The notes beneath the pieces were generated by a model. It saw only the letters and a program-made list of their open reading frames with translations. It had not been told where the DNA came from and did not search any database. Made by a program: the position numbers and the translations under genes. From Stutzerimonas xanthomarina (GTDB taxonomy: Bacteria > Pseudomonadota > Gammaproteobacteria > Pseudomonadales > Pseudomonadaceae), in assembly GCF_003935375.1 (NCBI RefSeq), contig NZ_RHQM01000003.1, positions 1-64,000 of the forward strand: a stretch of 64,000 nucleotides of DNA, given 5' to 3'. Within the stretch, counting starts at the first letter, position 1, and each line of letters opens with the position of its first letter. This document shows, piece after piece, positions 34,225-43,696 of the stretch.

Positions 34225-34680
34225 TCAGCTGCTGCACTGACGATCACTTAAGAGAGCGCCCAGCAGTTCAGGCAGCCACGTAGGCTTGAATAGGGATGCG
34301 GCCTGGTCTTGCATTTCGTTCAAACTCCACCACTTCCATTTCTGAATGGTGCTCTTTTCTTCTTCAGTCCATTTTGCAGCGAATACGCTCGTGTCCGCTG
34401 GGCAGTCGACGAGGAAATACTTCTCCAGCCAGCGCGCCGGTGTCGAGCGTGCTACGGCATATACCTCATCTCTTTCCTTCAGCAGCTTCCCGACTCGAAG
34501 CGTTAAACCGGTCTCCTCATACAGCTCCCTTGCTGCTGCATCGGCGTAGCTTTCTCCAGGTTGTAGCTCGCCCCCGGCGGTCGCCCAGAAGGGCGCTTCA
34601 TGCTCGTCTTTGTACAAGAAAAGTAAAAGGCGTCCATCAGCATCCACGATGAACAATCGAGAGGATCTTCTGACCTGCAT
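34225..34680 (-). CDS. Nudix hydrolase
   Basis: A 151-residue protein with a complete Nudix box, GGELQPGESYADAAARELYEETGL (residues about 37-60; pattern GX5EX7REUXEEXGU). The Nudix fold hydrolyses nucleoside diphosphates linked to another group; the exact substrate cannot be read. The ending WKWWSLNEMQD is typical of the family. It is the first gene on the chromosomal side of the island. Confidence 0.9.
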   Translation of the reverse strand: MQVRRSSRLFIVDADGRLLLFLYKDEHEAPFWATAGGELQPGESYADAAARELYEETGLTLRVGKLLKERDEVYAVARSTPARWLEKYFLVDCPADTSVFAAKWTEEEKSTIQKWKWWSLNEMQDQAASLFKPTWLPELLGALLSDRQCSS

Positions 34681-34904
34681 TCGTACCTCACTGTGGCTCC
34701 GAGCGAATGCGCCATAATCGACGCGAAGCGCCAGATTACCGCGGTTGGATCCTCGCGGGGCAGACGGGGTCCAGCGCTCAGGTCTCGAAGCTTTGCGGCA
34801 GCGGCCTTCGACGAACCATGCGATGCGATAAGCGCCCGGTTGGGGCTGTGCCCGCCAATGCTCTATGCTGGTTCAGTCGATCAGCACCGTATCAAGGAGC
34901 CTAC

Positions 34905-35519
34905 ATGCCCAGCCTGGAATACCTGATTACCTGTCTGGTTGTCGTATTGATACCCGGCGCGGGGGTGATCTATACGGTTTCGACGGCGCTGATGCACGGC
35001 CGTCGCGCCGGCATTCTGGCCGCGACAGCCTGTACGCTCGGGATTCTGCCGCATCTGCTGGCGACCATTCTTGGTGTCGCGGCGATCCTGCATTCCAGTG
35101 CACTGGTCTTCGAGACTATGCGCTATGCAGGTGCCGCCTACCTGCTCTATCTCGCCTACGCGACCTGGCGTGACCGCTCTGCGCTGGCGGTGGGTGGCGA
35201 TAGTGAACCACTGAGGGTTCGATCATTGGTTGCGAAGGCGCTGCTGGTCAATCTGCTGAACCCGAAACTGACCATTTTTTTCCTGGCCTTCCTGCCGCAA
35301 TTCATCCGGCCGGGCGCCGGCGATGAGCTTGGGCAGCTGCTCGTTCTCAGCGCGACTTTCATGCTGATGACATTCGCCATCTTTACTGTCTACGGCCTGC
35401 TGGCGCACGCATTTCGCAAGGCGGTCATCGAATCGCAGCGCGTTCAGGCCTGGCTGCGCCGGGGCTTCGCGGCATCATTTGCCGGTCTCGGTGTAAACCT
35501 GGCCTTGGCCGACAGGTGA
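34905..35519 (+). CDS. LysE/RhtB family amino-acid exporter
   Basis: A 204-residue integral membrane protein with about six hydrophobic segments. The N-terminal VVVLIPGAGVIYTV is the family PGP-like motif, and NLLNPKLTIFFLAFLPQF is the second family signature (NPKxxxFFLAFLPQF). Members export amino acids such as homoserine, threonine or lysine. ATG 34905 has AAGGAG 6 bases upstream; the open frame reaches 34707, but the family starts here. It converges with malK. Confidence 0.9.
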   Translation: MPSLEYLITCLVVVLIPGAGVIYTVSTALMHGRRAGILAATACTLGILPHLLATILGVAAILHSSALVFETMRYAGAAYLLYLAYATWRDRSALAVGGDSEPLRVRSLVAKALLVNLLNPKLTIFFLAFLPQFIRPGAGDELGQLLVLSATFMLMTFAIFTVYGLLAHAFRKAVIESQRVQAWLRRGFAASFAGLGVNLALADR

Positions 35520-35710
35520 GCCCCCAGGCCTTTGACGCGACCAAGCAAACGCCACGGCAACGGTTCTAGCGTCATCGATCAGGCGGACCGTGCCTCTCTG
35601 TATGACGCCGGCACTGAGCAGCCTGAAGGAGCCGTTTTACCGCACTCGATCAGGCGCAATTAAAGCTGGCCTAGCAGAACCCTGCCGCCATTCCAGCGGG
35701 GCGGTTTCAC

Positions 35711-36826
35711 TCATCCATAAATCGCCGGCTCGCGATAATGGCGGGCGCAGGCGTCGCCGTTTTCGCGGAACAGGTGGCATTTGTCGGCCTTGAGGCCAGC
35801 GGCGAACGTTTCGCCTTCGGTGACGCGCAGGTTGCCGTCGACGCACAGCGTGATGACGTCCTGCAGGCGCTCCAGGGTGAGGTAGAGCAGGTTGTACTGG
35901 CCCAGACGCTCGGCCACGGTGATCTGGCCGTGGAAGGTGAAGTCGGCCTCTTCCGGCATGACGAAGTGTTCGGGGCGGATGCCGAGGGTGAGCGGGTCGC
36001 CAGCGCTGACGGCGCTGCCATCCACCGGCAGGGTCAGTGGATAGCCGCTGGGCAGTTCCACGGTGACGGCTTCCGGGCTGGCGGAGACGGCGCGCACCTC
36101 GACGAAGTTCATCTGCGGCGAGCCGAGGAAGCCTGCGACGAAACGGTTCTGCGGATAGTGGTACAGGTGCAGCGGTTGGCCGACCTGGGCGATTTCGCCG
36201 GCGTTGAGCACGACGATCTTGTCGGCCAGGGTCATGGCTTCGACCTGGTCGTGGGTCACGTAGATCATGGTGGAGCGGATACGCTGGTGCAGGCGGGCGA
36301 TCTCGATGCGCATCTGCACGCGGAGGAAGGCGTCGAGGTTCGACAGGGGTTCGTCGAACAGGAACACCTTCGGCTCGCGGACCATGGTGCGGCCAATGGC
36401 GACGCGCTGGCGCTGGCCACCGGAAAGGTCCTTGGGTTTGCGTTCGAGCAGTTTGTCGAGCTGCAGGATTTCCGCGACCGCTTCCACGCGACGGGCGATC
36501 TCGCGCTTATCGACGCTGGCGAGCTTGAGGCCAAAGGCCATGTTCTCTGCCACGGTCATGTGCGGATAGAGGGCGTAGGACTGGAAGACCATGCCAACCG
36601 AACGATCCTTGGGCGGCAGGTCGTTGACGCGCTGGTCACCGATCAGCAGATCGCCCGAGGTGATGTCCTCCAGTCCGGCGATCAGTCGCAGCAGGGTGGA
36701 TTTGCCGCAACCGGATGGACCGACGAAGACGACGAACTCACCGTCCTCGATTTCCAGGTCGATATGCCGGGTGATCGGCGTACCGTCGTAACTCTTGCAG
36801 ATGTCGCGCAGCGTGACACTGGCCAT
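35711..36826 (-). CDS. malK: Maltose/maltodextrin ABC transporter ATPase MalK
   Basis: A 371-residue ATPase that powers import of maltodextrins with MalE, MalF and MalG at the inner membrane. It shows GPSGCGKST (Walker A), [12 protein letters not shown] (Q-loop), LSGGQRQR (signature), [12 protein letters not shown] (Walker B) and VTHDQ (H-switch). A C-terminal regulatory domain of about 130 residues follows, of the MalK/UgpC type. It is placed after the alpha-glucosidase gene with an 81-bp gap, apart from malEFG, which is common in pseudomonads. In the enteric system MalK also holds MalT inactive; this is possible here but not shown. Confidence 0.93.
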   Translation of the reverse strand: MASVTLRDICKSYDGTPITRHIDLEIEDGEFVVFVGPSGCGKSTLLRLIAGLEDITSGDLLIGDQRVNDLPPKDRSVGMVFQSYALYPHMTVAENMAFGLKLASVDKREIARRVEAVAEILQLDKLLERKPKDLSGGQRQRVAIGRTMVREPKVFLFDEPLSNLDAFLRVQMRIEIARLHQRIRSTMIYVTHDQVEAMTLADKIVVLNAGEIAQVGQPLHLYHYPQNRFVAGFLGSPQMNFVEVRAVSASPEAVTVELPSGYPLTLPVDGSAVSAGDPLTLGIRPEHFVMPEEADFTFHGQITVAERLGQYNLLYLTLERLQDVITLCVDGNLRVTEGETFAAGLKADKCHLFRENGDACARHYREPAIYG

Positions 36827-36907
36827 CGTTATTGTTCTCCGTTGATGCCGCCAAGCTCTCGTTATCTGGCGCAGCGGCAGGCCAAGCCCACCGCTGCCGA
36901 CACGTCC

Positions 36908-38536
36908 TTATCCTGCAAGCCGCACGTAGCCGAAACCATGGGCCGGCAGCCGCGCCCACTGGCCGTCGTATTCGGCGAAGCTCGCCGGTACGTCCACCAG
37001 CGGCACCGCCTGGGCCGGCAGCTCGTAGCTGCGCGGCAGGTCGCCGAGGTTGAACAGACACAGCCAGACTTCCCCGCCCAGCCGGCGCTCGAACACCAGC
37101 AGGGCGTCGTCATGGTAGACCATGCGGATGTCGCCCTCGATCAGCAGGCGCTGCTCGCGCCGCCAGCCAAGGAAGCGCCGGTAGCAGTTGAGCATCGAGT
37201 GCGGATCGGCTTCCTGCGCCGCCACGGAAAGCGAACGGTGCGAGTCGTCCACCGGCAACCACGGCTGGCTACCGGTAAAGCCGGCATGATGCGCCTCGCT
37301 CTGCCACGGCATCGGCGTGCGGCAGCCGTCGCGGCCCTTGAATTCCGGCCAGAAGGTAATGCCGTACGGATCGACCAGATCCTCGTAGCGCAGTTCCGCT
37401 TCCGGCAGGCCCAGCTCCTCGCCCTGATAGAGGCAGACACTGCCGCGCAGGGACAACAGCAGTGCCATCAGCAGCCGGCCGCGCTCCGGGTCGGGCCGGC
37501 CATTGAGGGCCCAGCGTGTCATAACCCGCACCACATCGTGGTTGCCCATCGACCAGCACGACCAGCCATCGGCCAGTTCGCGCTCGATCCCTTCCACGGT
37601 ATGCCGAATGTACGCAGGGCTGCACTGCTCGGTGAGCAGGTCGAAGGAATAGGCCATGTGCAGGGTGTCACCGCCGCTGGTGTAGGCGGCCATGGTGCGT
37701 AGCGACTCGTCACAGCCGATCTCGGCCACCGAAGAAGCGCCGGGGTAACGCTGCAGCAGCGCACGCAAACGACGGAGGAATTCCAGGTTCTCCGGCCGCG
37801 TCTTGTCGTAGATGTGCCGCTGGTAGGCGTAGGGGTTGTCGATGCGCACGCCGATGCTGCCCTCGCGAATCTCCAGATTCGGCGGGTTGTCGCGCAGCTC
37901 GGCGTCATGGAAGTAGAAGTTCGCCGCGTCCAGGCGGAAGCCGTCCACGCCGAGCTTGAGCCAGAACTCCATGTCGTCGAGCAGCTGTTCCTGTACGGCC
38001 GGGCAATGGAAATTCAGGTCCGGCTGGCTGGATAGGAAGTTGTGCAGGTAGTATTGCCGGCGCCGGCTGTCCCAGCTCCAGGCCGGGCCACCGAACACCG
38101 AGAGCCAGTTGTTCGGCACGCTGCCGTCGGGTTTGGGATCGGCCCAGACGTACCAGTCGGCCTTGTCGTTGTCGCGGCTGGAGCGGCTCTCCGTGAACCA
38201 GGGGTGCTGGTCCGAGGAATGGTTGAGCACCTGGTCGATCAGCACGCGCATGCCGCGCTCGTGGCAGGCCTCGACCAGGCGGACGAAGTCGTCCAGCGTG
38301 CCGAACAGCGGGTCGACGCCACGGTAGTCGGCCACGTCGTAGCCGAAATCCTTCATCGGCGAGGTGAAGAAGGGCGACAGCCAGATGGCGTCGACGTTGA
38401 GGCTGGCGATGTAGTCCAGCTTGTGCAGCACGCCGGGCAGGTCGCCCACGCCATCGCCGTTGCTGTCGAAGAAGCTGCGCGGGTAGACCTGATAGATCAC
38501 CCCGCCGCGCCACCAGTTCTGAAGTTGCTCGGACAT
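36908..38536 (-). CDS. Alpha-glucosidase (GH13, oligo-1,6/alpha-1,4 type)
   Basis: A 542-residue cytoplasmic GH13 enzyme. It starts WWRGGVIYQVYPRSFFDSNGDG, has the early LIDQVLNHSSDQHPWF region, DGFRLDAANFYF (nucleophile Asp), VAEIGCDE (acid Glu) and WSMGNHDVVR (third Asp). There is no signal peptide. It would split imported maltodextrins to glucose. ATG 38536 is chosen from the conserved N-terminus; the frame is open to 38599. It precedes malK in the same direction, and a GGAGGATG element lies 61 bp upstream. Confidence 0.9.
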   Translation of the reverse strand: MSEQLQNWWRGGVIYQVYPRSFFDSNGDGVGDLPGVLHKLDYIASLNVDAIWLSPFFTSPMKDFGYDVADYRGVDPLFGTLDDFVRLVEACHERGMRVLIDQVLNHSSDQHPWFTESRSSRDNDKADWYVWADPKPDGSVPNNWLSVFGGPAWSWDSRRRQYYLHNFLSSQPDLNFHCPAVQEQLLDDMEFWLKLGVDGFRLDAANFYFHDAELRDNPPNLEIREGSIGVRIDNPYAYQRHIYDKTRPENLEFLRRLRALLQRYPGASSVAEIGCDESLRTMAAYTSGGDTLHMAYSFDLLTEQCSPAYIRHTVEGIERELADGWSCWSMGNHDVVRVMTRWALNGRPDPERGRLLMALLLSLRGSVCLYQGEELGLPEAELRYEDLVDPYGITFWPEFKGRDGCRTPMPWQSEAHHAGFTGSQPWLPVDDSHRSLSVAAQEADPHSMLNCYRRFLGWRREQRLLIEGDIRMVYHDDALLVFERRLGGEVWLCLFNLGDLPRSYELPAQAVPLVDVPASFAEYDGQWARLPAHGFGYVRLAG

Positions 38537-38596
38537 ACCACGTACCTTGAGTGAGCGTGAAGACGGGGCCACTCTAGGTGCGGCAAGCGGTCGCAA

Positions 38597-38606
38597 CATC
38601 CTCCGG
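38597..38606 (-). promoter_or_regulatory. Candidate MalT box before the alpha-glucosidase gene
   Basis: On the minus strand CCGGAGGATG, sharing the core GGAGGATG with sites before malE and lamB. It is close to the MalT consensus GGGGA(T/G)GAGG. A single site is weak evidence. Confidence 0.4.
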
Positions 38607-38683
38607 CGGCCGGAGGGCGCAGGCGTAACAGGCGGGCGTAGCTGGCCTGCCGAGCGAGGGCGTAGAGCGGGCCAGCGAGTCGG

Positions 38684-39232
38684 TCAGCGCACCCGCGCCG
38701 GGTTGCCGACCACCGTGGCGCCGGCCGGTACGTCGCGGGTTACCACGCTGCCGGCGCCGATCACCGAATCGTCACCGACCGTCACGCCCGGAAGGATGAT
38801 GGCCCCGCCGCCGACCCAGACGTTGCGGCCGATACGAATCGGCCGACCGAACTCGACGCCCGAGCGGCGCGCTTCCGGGTCACGCGGATGGTCGGCGGTG
38901 TACAGCTGCACCGCCGGGCCGATCTGCGTGCCCGCGCCGATGTGCACCGCGACCACGTCGAGAATCACGCAGTTGAAGTTGAGAAAGGCGCCTTCGCCCA
39001 GATGGATGTTGTAGCCGTAGTCGCAGTGGAACGGCGGACGGATCACCGCGCCGGCACCGACCGAAGCCAGCCGCTCGGCCAGCAGCGCGCGGCGCTCGTC
39101 CGGCGAGGCGGCCAGCGCCGCGTTGTAGCGCACCATCCAGGCCTTGGCCGCGGCCTGATCGGCGAGGATTTCCGGGTCGCCGGGGTGGTATAGCTCGCCG
39201 GCCAGCATCTTCTGTTTTTCGCTCATCGTCAT
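38684..39232 (-). CDS. Maltose O-acetyltransferase-like (left-handed beta-helix)
   Basis: A 182-residue hexapeptide-repeat acetyltransferase. The N-terminal EKQKMLAGELYHPGDPEI is the maltose/galactoside acetyltransferase cap. Hexapeptide turns follow, with the catalytic His in AVQLYTADHPRD and the end GAGSVVTRDVPAGATVVGNPA. It transfers acetyl from acetyl-CoA to a sugar. ATG 39232 has GGAGG about 7 bases upstream. It stands between the alpha-glucosidase gene and the broken GST gene; location in the locus makes maltose or maltodextrin a likely acceptor. Confidence 0.88.
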   Translation of the reverse strand: MTMSEKQKMLAGELYHPGDPEILADQAAAKAWMVRYNAALAASPDERRALLAERLASVGAGAVIRPPFHCDYGYNIHLGEGAFLNFNCVILDVVAVHIGAGTQIGPAVQLYTADHPRDPEARRSGVEFGRPIRIGRNVWVGGGAIILPGVTVGDDSVIGAGSVVTRDVPAGATVVGNPARVR

Positions 39233-39397
39233 AGTGGAGCCTCCTTCGCTAAAGCACCGAGGGTGCCATAGCGCACGCCTCACCTTGCTCCTCCACGGTA
39301 GTCGCGAGCGGACGAGGCGATCGGCGGCCGCGCCTTCGCATTAACCGACCGGCTCGGCTAGGGTTGTTGCTCCCCTACCCCGTCCGGAGCACTGCCT

Positions 39398-39951
39398 GTG
39401 AAACTGATCGGTCGCTACATGTCGCCATTCGTCCGCCGCGTCGGCGTCAGCCTGCATCTGTTGGACATACCGTTCACCAACGAGCCCCTCAGCGTTCTGA
39501 CGGATAGTCTGAAGATCCGCGAATACTCGCCGCTGGGTCGAGTGCCCGCCTTGGTGCTGGACGATGGCCGGGTGCTGATCGACAGCAACGCCATCCTCGA
39601 CCATTTCGATCAGCAGGCGGGCGCCGAGCGAGCGCTGCTGCCGCTGTCCGGCGCCCAGCGTAGCGAGGCGATGAGCCTGCTGGCCTTCGCCGTCGGTGCC
39701 TGGAGAAAACCGTGGCGGCGTACTACGAACGCGATCGTAGGCCGGAAGGACTGGTGTGGGACGATTGGTACCGCCATTGCGAAGACCAGGCACGTGGCGC
39801 GCTGGCCTTGCTTGACGCACTCCAGGCCGAGCGCGGCGAGCGGCCCTTGCTGGGCGAACGCATGAGCCAGGTGGATATCAGCGCGGTGGTCGCCTATGAC
39901 TTCGCCCGCCTCACCCTGCCCGCCTTCGCTCAGACGCAGTGGAAGGGCTGA
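39398..39951 (+). pseudogene. Glutathione S-transferase-like protein, frameshifted
   Basis: The first frame (from 39398) gives a thioredoxin-fold GST N-terminus (MSPFVRRVGVSLHLL, GRVPALVLDDG, LIDSNAILDHFD). Near 39697 the homology jumps to another frame, with AAYYERDRRPEG continuing at 39712. A single missing base would restore the helix. The C-terminal helical domain also ends early, at 39951, compared with relatives. A sequencing error could explain the frameshift but not the short end. Confidence 0.75.
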
Positions 39952-39954
39952 GCG

Positions 39955-42702
39955 TCAGTCCCCCTGAATCTTGCTCAGCAGGTCGCGCGCCAGCTGCACC
40001 GCCTCACTGCGGTGGGTGATGTTGAGCTTCTGGTAGAGGCTGCGGATGTGCGTCTTGATGGTGGTCGGCGCGACGTTCAGGTGATCGGCGATCTGCTCGT
40101 TGGACTGCCCGGCGTGGATCAGGCTCAGCACCTGCCATTCGCGCCGGGTCAGCGGCGAACGGCGGATCAGCTCGGGCACGTCGGGGCGGTTGATGATGTC
40201 CTGGATCACCGCCTCGTCCAGCGTGATGCGAATGGCGCGGCTGAAATCGCGCTGCTGCTGCGCCAGCTGGATCAAGCGCGCAGCGCGCTGGGCCTCGGCT
40301 TCATCGAGGCTGCGCTCGTGCAGCAGGCACTTGAGCATGCCGATGATCGGCTTGCCGACGCGCAGGAAGCTGCCGATGGCGCCGCTGCCGCTGGCCAGGG
40401 TCATGGCCCGCTGCAGGTGATCCAGCGCCTGCTGGCGCTCCTCGCGCAACCAGTGCAGCTGCGCCAGGAGGATGTGGTTGCGGTTGCGATCCATCTCCAG
40501 ACCGTGGCGCTCGGCGTCGGTCAGCAGCTGGCGCAGGATCGGCAGGGCACGCTCCAGCTGCCCCAGCGCCAGGTGGGCACGGGCGTGGTTGCGCGCATTG
40601 AGCTGGGCGAAGTGGTTGGCGCCGCCGCCCACCGGCGGGGCACTGAGCAGCCACTGGCGGATCGCCTCGCGATCCTGGCTGGAGTCCCAGTAGGCGAGCA
40701 TGATCGCGTGGGCATTGGCCAGCCAGTCGATGTGGTAGCGGTCGTCGGCGAGCATCGTCTGCAGCTGAGCGATGTAGTCGGCACAGGCATGCTGCTGGCC
40801 GCGGGCGTAGGCGACGCCGGCCAGCAGCGCGTAACTCTGCAGGCGCCAGCGGGGGTCGTCCAGTTCGTCGAGTATCTGGATACCCTGCAGCGCGCACTGC
40901 TCGGCGGCGTCCAGCTGGTGCCATTCCAGCAGCACCTGGCCGCGCACCCGGTAGATGAACTCGACGATGGGCGTGGCCTGCAGGTTCTGCTGCTCGATGT
41001 ACTGGATGGCGCGCTCCTGCAGGGTATAGGCCTTCTGCAGATGGCCCTGGGCGATGGCGATTTCCGACAGCTGGCCGAGGCTCCAGACCACCAGGTGCGA
41101 GGCATTGATCTCCCGCGCGCGGCGCTCGGCTTCCTCGTACTGTTTCTGCGCCTGCGGCAGTTCGCCCTGGACGAAATGCGCCTCGGCCAGGCCCGACATC
41201 GCCGCTACCCGTGAGGTGCGCATGATCAGCGGCTCGCGGGTCAGCGCCTCCTGGGCCAGGGCGACGGCGCGCTGCTCGTCGCCCTGGTTCATCGCGACCT
41301 GGGCGCGGACGGCATTGAACTCGCAGACGATGCGCGCCCAGTCCTGCTCGGAGCAGCTGCGCTGCAGCGCCAGCTCGCCGGCCTTGAACCAGCGCTCGAC
41401 GTGATCGAACTGATAGGAGTTCTGCGACACCCACGCCTGCAGCAGGGTGAGCAGTGGCGAGCCGGCGATCACCGCTTCCGGCAGGGTTTCCAGGCACTGT
41501 TGCAGCAACCCGAGACGACCCTGGCGATAGAACGCCCGGCCGTGGCGCTGCAGGATCTCGTCGACCTGCTGCGGGTCGCCGGCCTGTACGGCATGGCGCG
41601 CAGCTTCCTCGGGCATGTTCTCGGCCAGCAGCGCGGAGGCTGCACGCAGGTGCAGCTGGTTGACCCGCTGCGGCTGGTGGGTGCGCAGCTCGCCCTGCAG
41701 GAACACGGCGAACAACGGGTGATAGCTGTACCAACGGCGCAGGCTGTCCAGCGGCTGGATGAACAGGCCGCCACGCTCGAGCCGTTCGAGCATCTCGCGG
41801 CCGTGACAGGCTTCGGTCAGGCGATCGGCCAGGGCGGCGTCGAAGCGGTCGAGCAGGCAGGTCGCCTCGAGAAAACCGCGCAGGTCCTCGGGCAGCCCCT
41901 CGATCACCTGTTCGCGCATGTAGTCGCGGATGTCCGGGTGGCCGAGCTGCAGGTTCTCCAGGAACAGGTCCATGCCACGGCTGGTCTGCACTTCCTGCAA
42001 GGCCAGCTGCAGCGCGCAGGGCCAGCCACCGATGCGGCGGTTGAGACGCTCGACCTGCTCGCGATTGATGCTCACCGGCACGCCCAGCTCCAGCAGCGCC
42101 TGCACTTCATCATCCTCGAAGGCCAGCTGGCGCGCGTCGAGCAGCAGCAGCTGATGCTTGACCCGCAGCTCGGCCACGCCCAGTTCGGGCAGGCGTCGGC
42201 TGCACACCAGCAGGGTCATCCAGCTCGGCATATGCCGCAGGAAGAAGCGCAGGCCGGCGATCAACTCGGCGTCGTGCAGCACCTCGAACTCGTCGAGCAC
42301 GATCAGGATCGCCTCGTGCTCGCCCGGCAGTTCGGCCAGCAACTGGGTGAACAACGCATCCAGCGATACCCGGCCCTGCTCGGCCAGCGCCACTGCCAGC
42401 GGACAGCCGGCGTCCAGCTGGCGGTCCAGCGCCTGGGTCAGGTAGCGACCGAACTGCAGCCCCAGGTTGTCGCTGGCATGCAGCTGGAACCAGGCGATAC
42501 GCCCATCGAAGGCCCGCGCCCACTGCGCCGCCAGGGTGGTCTTGCCGAAACCGCTGGCGGCATGCAGCACCGCCAGGCGCACCTGCGGCAGGCGCTGCTG
42601 CCACTCGTCCAGGCGCGGCCGTTCGAGCAGGCCCGGCGGCAGCATGGGGATCGCCAGCTTGGTGGGTATCAATGGCAGTAGAGGTGGCATCGCGGCATTC
42701 AT
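39955..42702 (-). CDS. malT: LuxR-type transcriptional activator MalT
   Basis: A 915-residue regulator of the MalT/LAL family. An N-terminal STAND-type ATPase has AASGFGKTTLAAQW (Walker A) and ILIVLDEFEVL (Walker B). It is followed by winged-helix and long TPR-like helical repeats. A C-terminal LuxR HTH contains LTRREWQVLSLIHAGQSNEQIADHL and IKTHIRSLYQKL. In enterics MalT is activated by ATP and maltotriose and turns on mal genes. It lies 93 bp after malG in the same direction, so it may be co-transcribed. ATG 42702 begins the conserved N-terminus; an earlier Met at 42786 is unlikely. Confidence 0.88.
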   Translation of the reverse strand: MNAAMPPLLPLIPTKLAIPMLPPGLLERPRLDEWQQRLPQVRLAVLHAASGFGKTTLAAQWARAFDGRIAWFQLHASDNLGLQFGRYLTQALDRQLDAGCPLAVALAEQGRVSLDALFTQLLAELPGEHEAILIVLDEFEVLHDAELIAGLRFFLRHMPSWMTLLVCSRRLPELGVAELRVKHQLLLLDARQLAFEDDEVQALLELGVPVSINREQVERLNRRIGGWPCALQLALQEVQTSRGMDLFLENLQLGHPDIRDYMREQVIEGLPEDLRGFLEATCLLDRFDAALADRLTEACHGREMLERLERGGLFIQPLDSLRRWYSYHPLFAVFLQGELRTHQPQRVNQLHLRAASALLAENMPEEAARHAVQAGDPQQVDEILQRHGRAFYRQGRLGLLQQCLETLPEAVIAGSPLLTLLQAWVSQNSYQFDHVERWFKAGELALQRSCSEQDWARIVCEFNAVRAQVAMNQGDEQRAVALAQEALTREPLIMRTSRVAAMSGLAEAHFVQGELPQAQKQYEEAERRAREINASHLVVWSLGQLSEIAIAQGHLQKAYTLQERAIQYIEQQNLQATPIVEFIYRVRGQVLLEWHQLDAAEQCALQGIQILDELDDPRWRLQSYALLAGVAYARGQQHACADYIAQLQTMLADDRYHIDWLANAHAIMLAYWDSSQDREAIRQWLLSAPPVGGGANHFAQLNARNHARAHLALGQLERALPILRQLLTDAERHGLEMDRNRNHILLAQLHWLREERQQALDHLQRAMTLASGSGAIGSFLRVGKPIIGMLKCLLHERSLDEAEAQRAARLIQLAQQQRDFSRAIRITLDEAVIQDIINRPDVPELIRRSPLTRREWQVLSLIHAGQSNEQIADHLNVAPTTIKTHIRSLYQKLNITHRSEAVQLARDLLSKIQGD

Positions 42703-42795
42703 GGACGGTTCCCTGTTCTTGTTCTTGTCGTGGCCTGGCGCACCGGTTCGCACCGTTCCCGCTCCCCGGTTCCGCGCCTCGTTCAACTCAGGTGG

Positions 42796-43686
42796 TCAGC
42801 CCTTCACCCCGCCGGCGGTCAGGCCACCGACGATCCACTTCTGGCAGTAGAGGAACACGGCGGTGATGGGCAGACCGGAGAGTACCGCGGCGGCGGCGAA
42901 GTCGCCCCACAGGTAGTTCTGCGGGTAGAGGTACTGCTGCGCGCCGACGGAAAGGGTGAGCTTGTCCACGTCCATCAGCAGCACCGAGGCGATGGGGTAT
43001 TCGGTGACGCTGGTGATGAAGGCGAGGATGAACACCACCGCCAGGATCGGCACGCTCATCGGCAGCAGGATATGGAAGAACGCCTGCCAAGTGGTCGCCC
43101 CATCGACGATGGCAGCCTCCTCCAGCGAGGCGTCGATGCTCTCGAAGTAGCCCTTGATGGTCCAGATGTGCAGCGCCATGCCGCCCAGCGAGGCGACGAT
43201 CACCGCGCCGTGGCTGTTCACCCCGAGCCAGCTGACGTGCTGGCCGAGCTGGTCGAACAGGGCGTAGATCGCCACCAGCGAGAGCACCGGCGGGAACATC
43301 TGGAAGATCAGCATGCCTTTGAGGATCGGCGCCTTGCCGCCGAAGCGCATGCGCGCGAAGGCGTAGGCGCTGGTGGTCGACAGGAGCAGGATCAGCGCCG
43401 AACTGACCAGGGCGATCTTCACCGAGTTCCACAGCCACAGCAGCACCGGGAACGGCGGGTTGGTCACGCTGCCGTCCTCGTGGGTGTAGGGAATGCCGAG
43501 GGCCAGCGACCAGTGTTCCAGCGTCGGGTTCTCGGGAAACAGGCTGCCGGTGGCGAAGTTGCCTTCGCGAAAGGAGATCGACACCACCATCAGCAGCGGG
43601 AAGAGGATTGCCGCGACGAAGGCCAGCAGCGCCGCATGGGTCGCCCAGAGCCGGTAACGCGCGGATTTCGGTTGCACCATGGCCAT
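42796..43686 (-). CDS. malG: Maltose/maltodextrin ABC transporter permease MalG
   Basis: A 296-residue inner-membrane permease with six hydrophobic segments. The EAA loop reads [25 protein letters not shown], which docks MalK. The C-terminus [13 protein letters not shown] is typical of MalG. It forms the channel with MalF. It starts 10 bp after the malF stop, so the two are co-translated. Confidence 0.93.
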   Translation of the reverse strand: MAMVQPKSARYRLWATHAALLAFVAAILFPLLMVVSISFREGNFATGSLFPENPTLEHWSLALGIPYTHEDGSVTNPPFPVLLWLWNSVKIALVSSALILLLSTTSAYAFARMRFGGKAPILKGMLIFQMFPPVLSLVAIYALFDQLGQHVSWLGVNSHGAVIVASLGGMALHIWTIKGYFESIDASLEEAAIVDGATTWQAFFHILLPMSVPILAVVFILAFITSVTEYPIASVLLMDVDKLTLSVGAQQYLYPQNYLWGDFAAAAVLSGLPITAVFLYCQKWIVGGLTAGGVKG

Positions 43687-43696
43687 GACCGTCTCC

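Noticed and set aside
35738..37702. A 654-codon plus-strand frame opposite malK and the alpha-glucosidase gene
   Set aside because: Shadow frame; both minus-strand genes have complete catalytic motifs.
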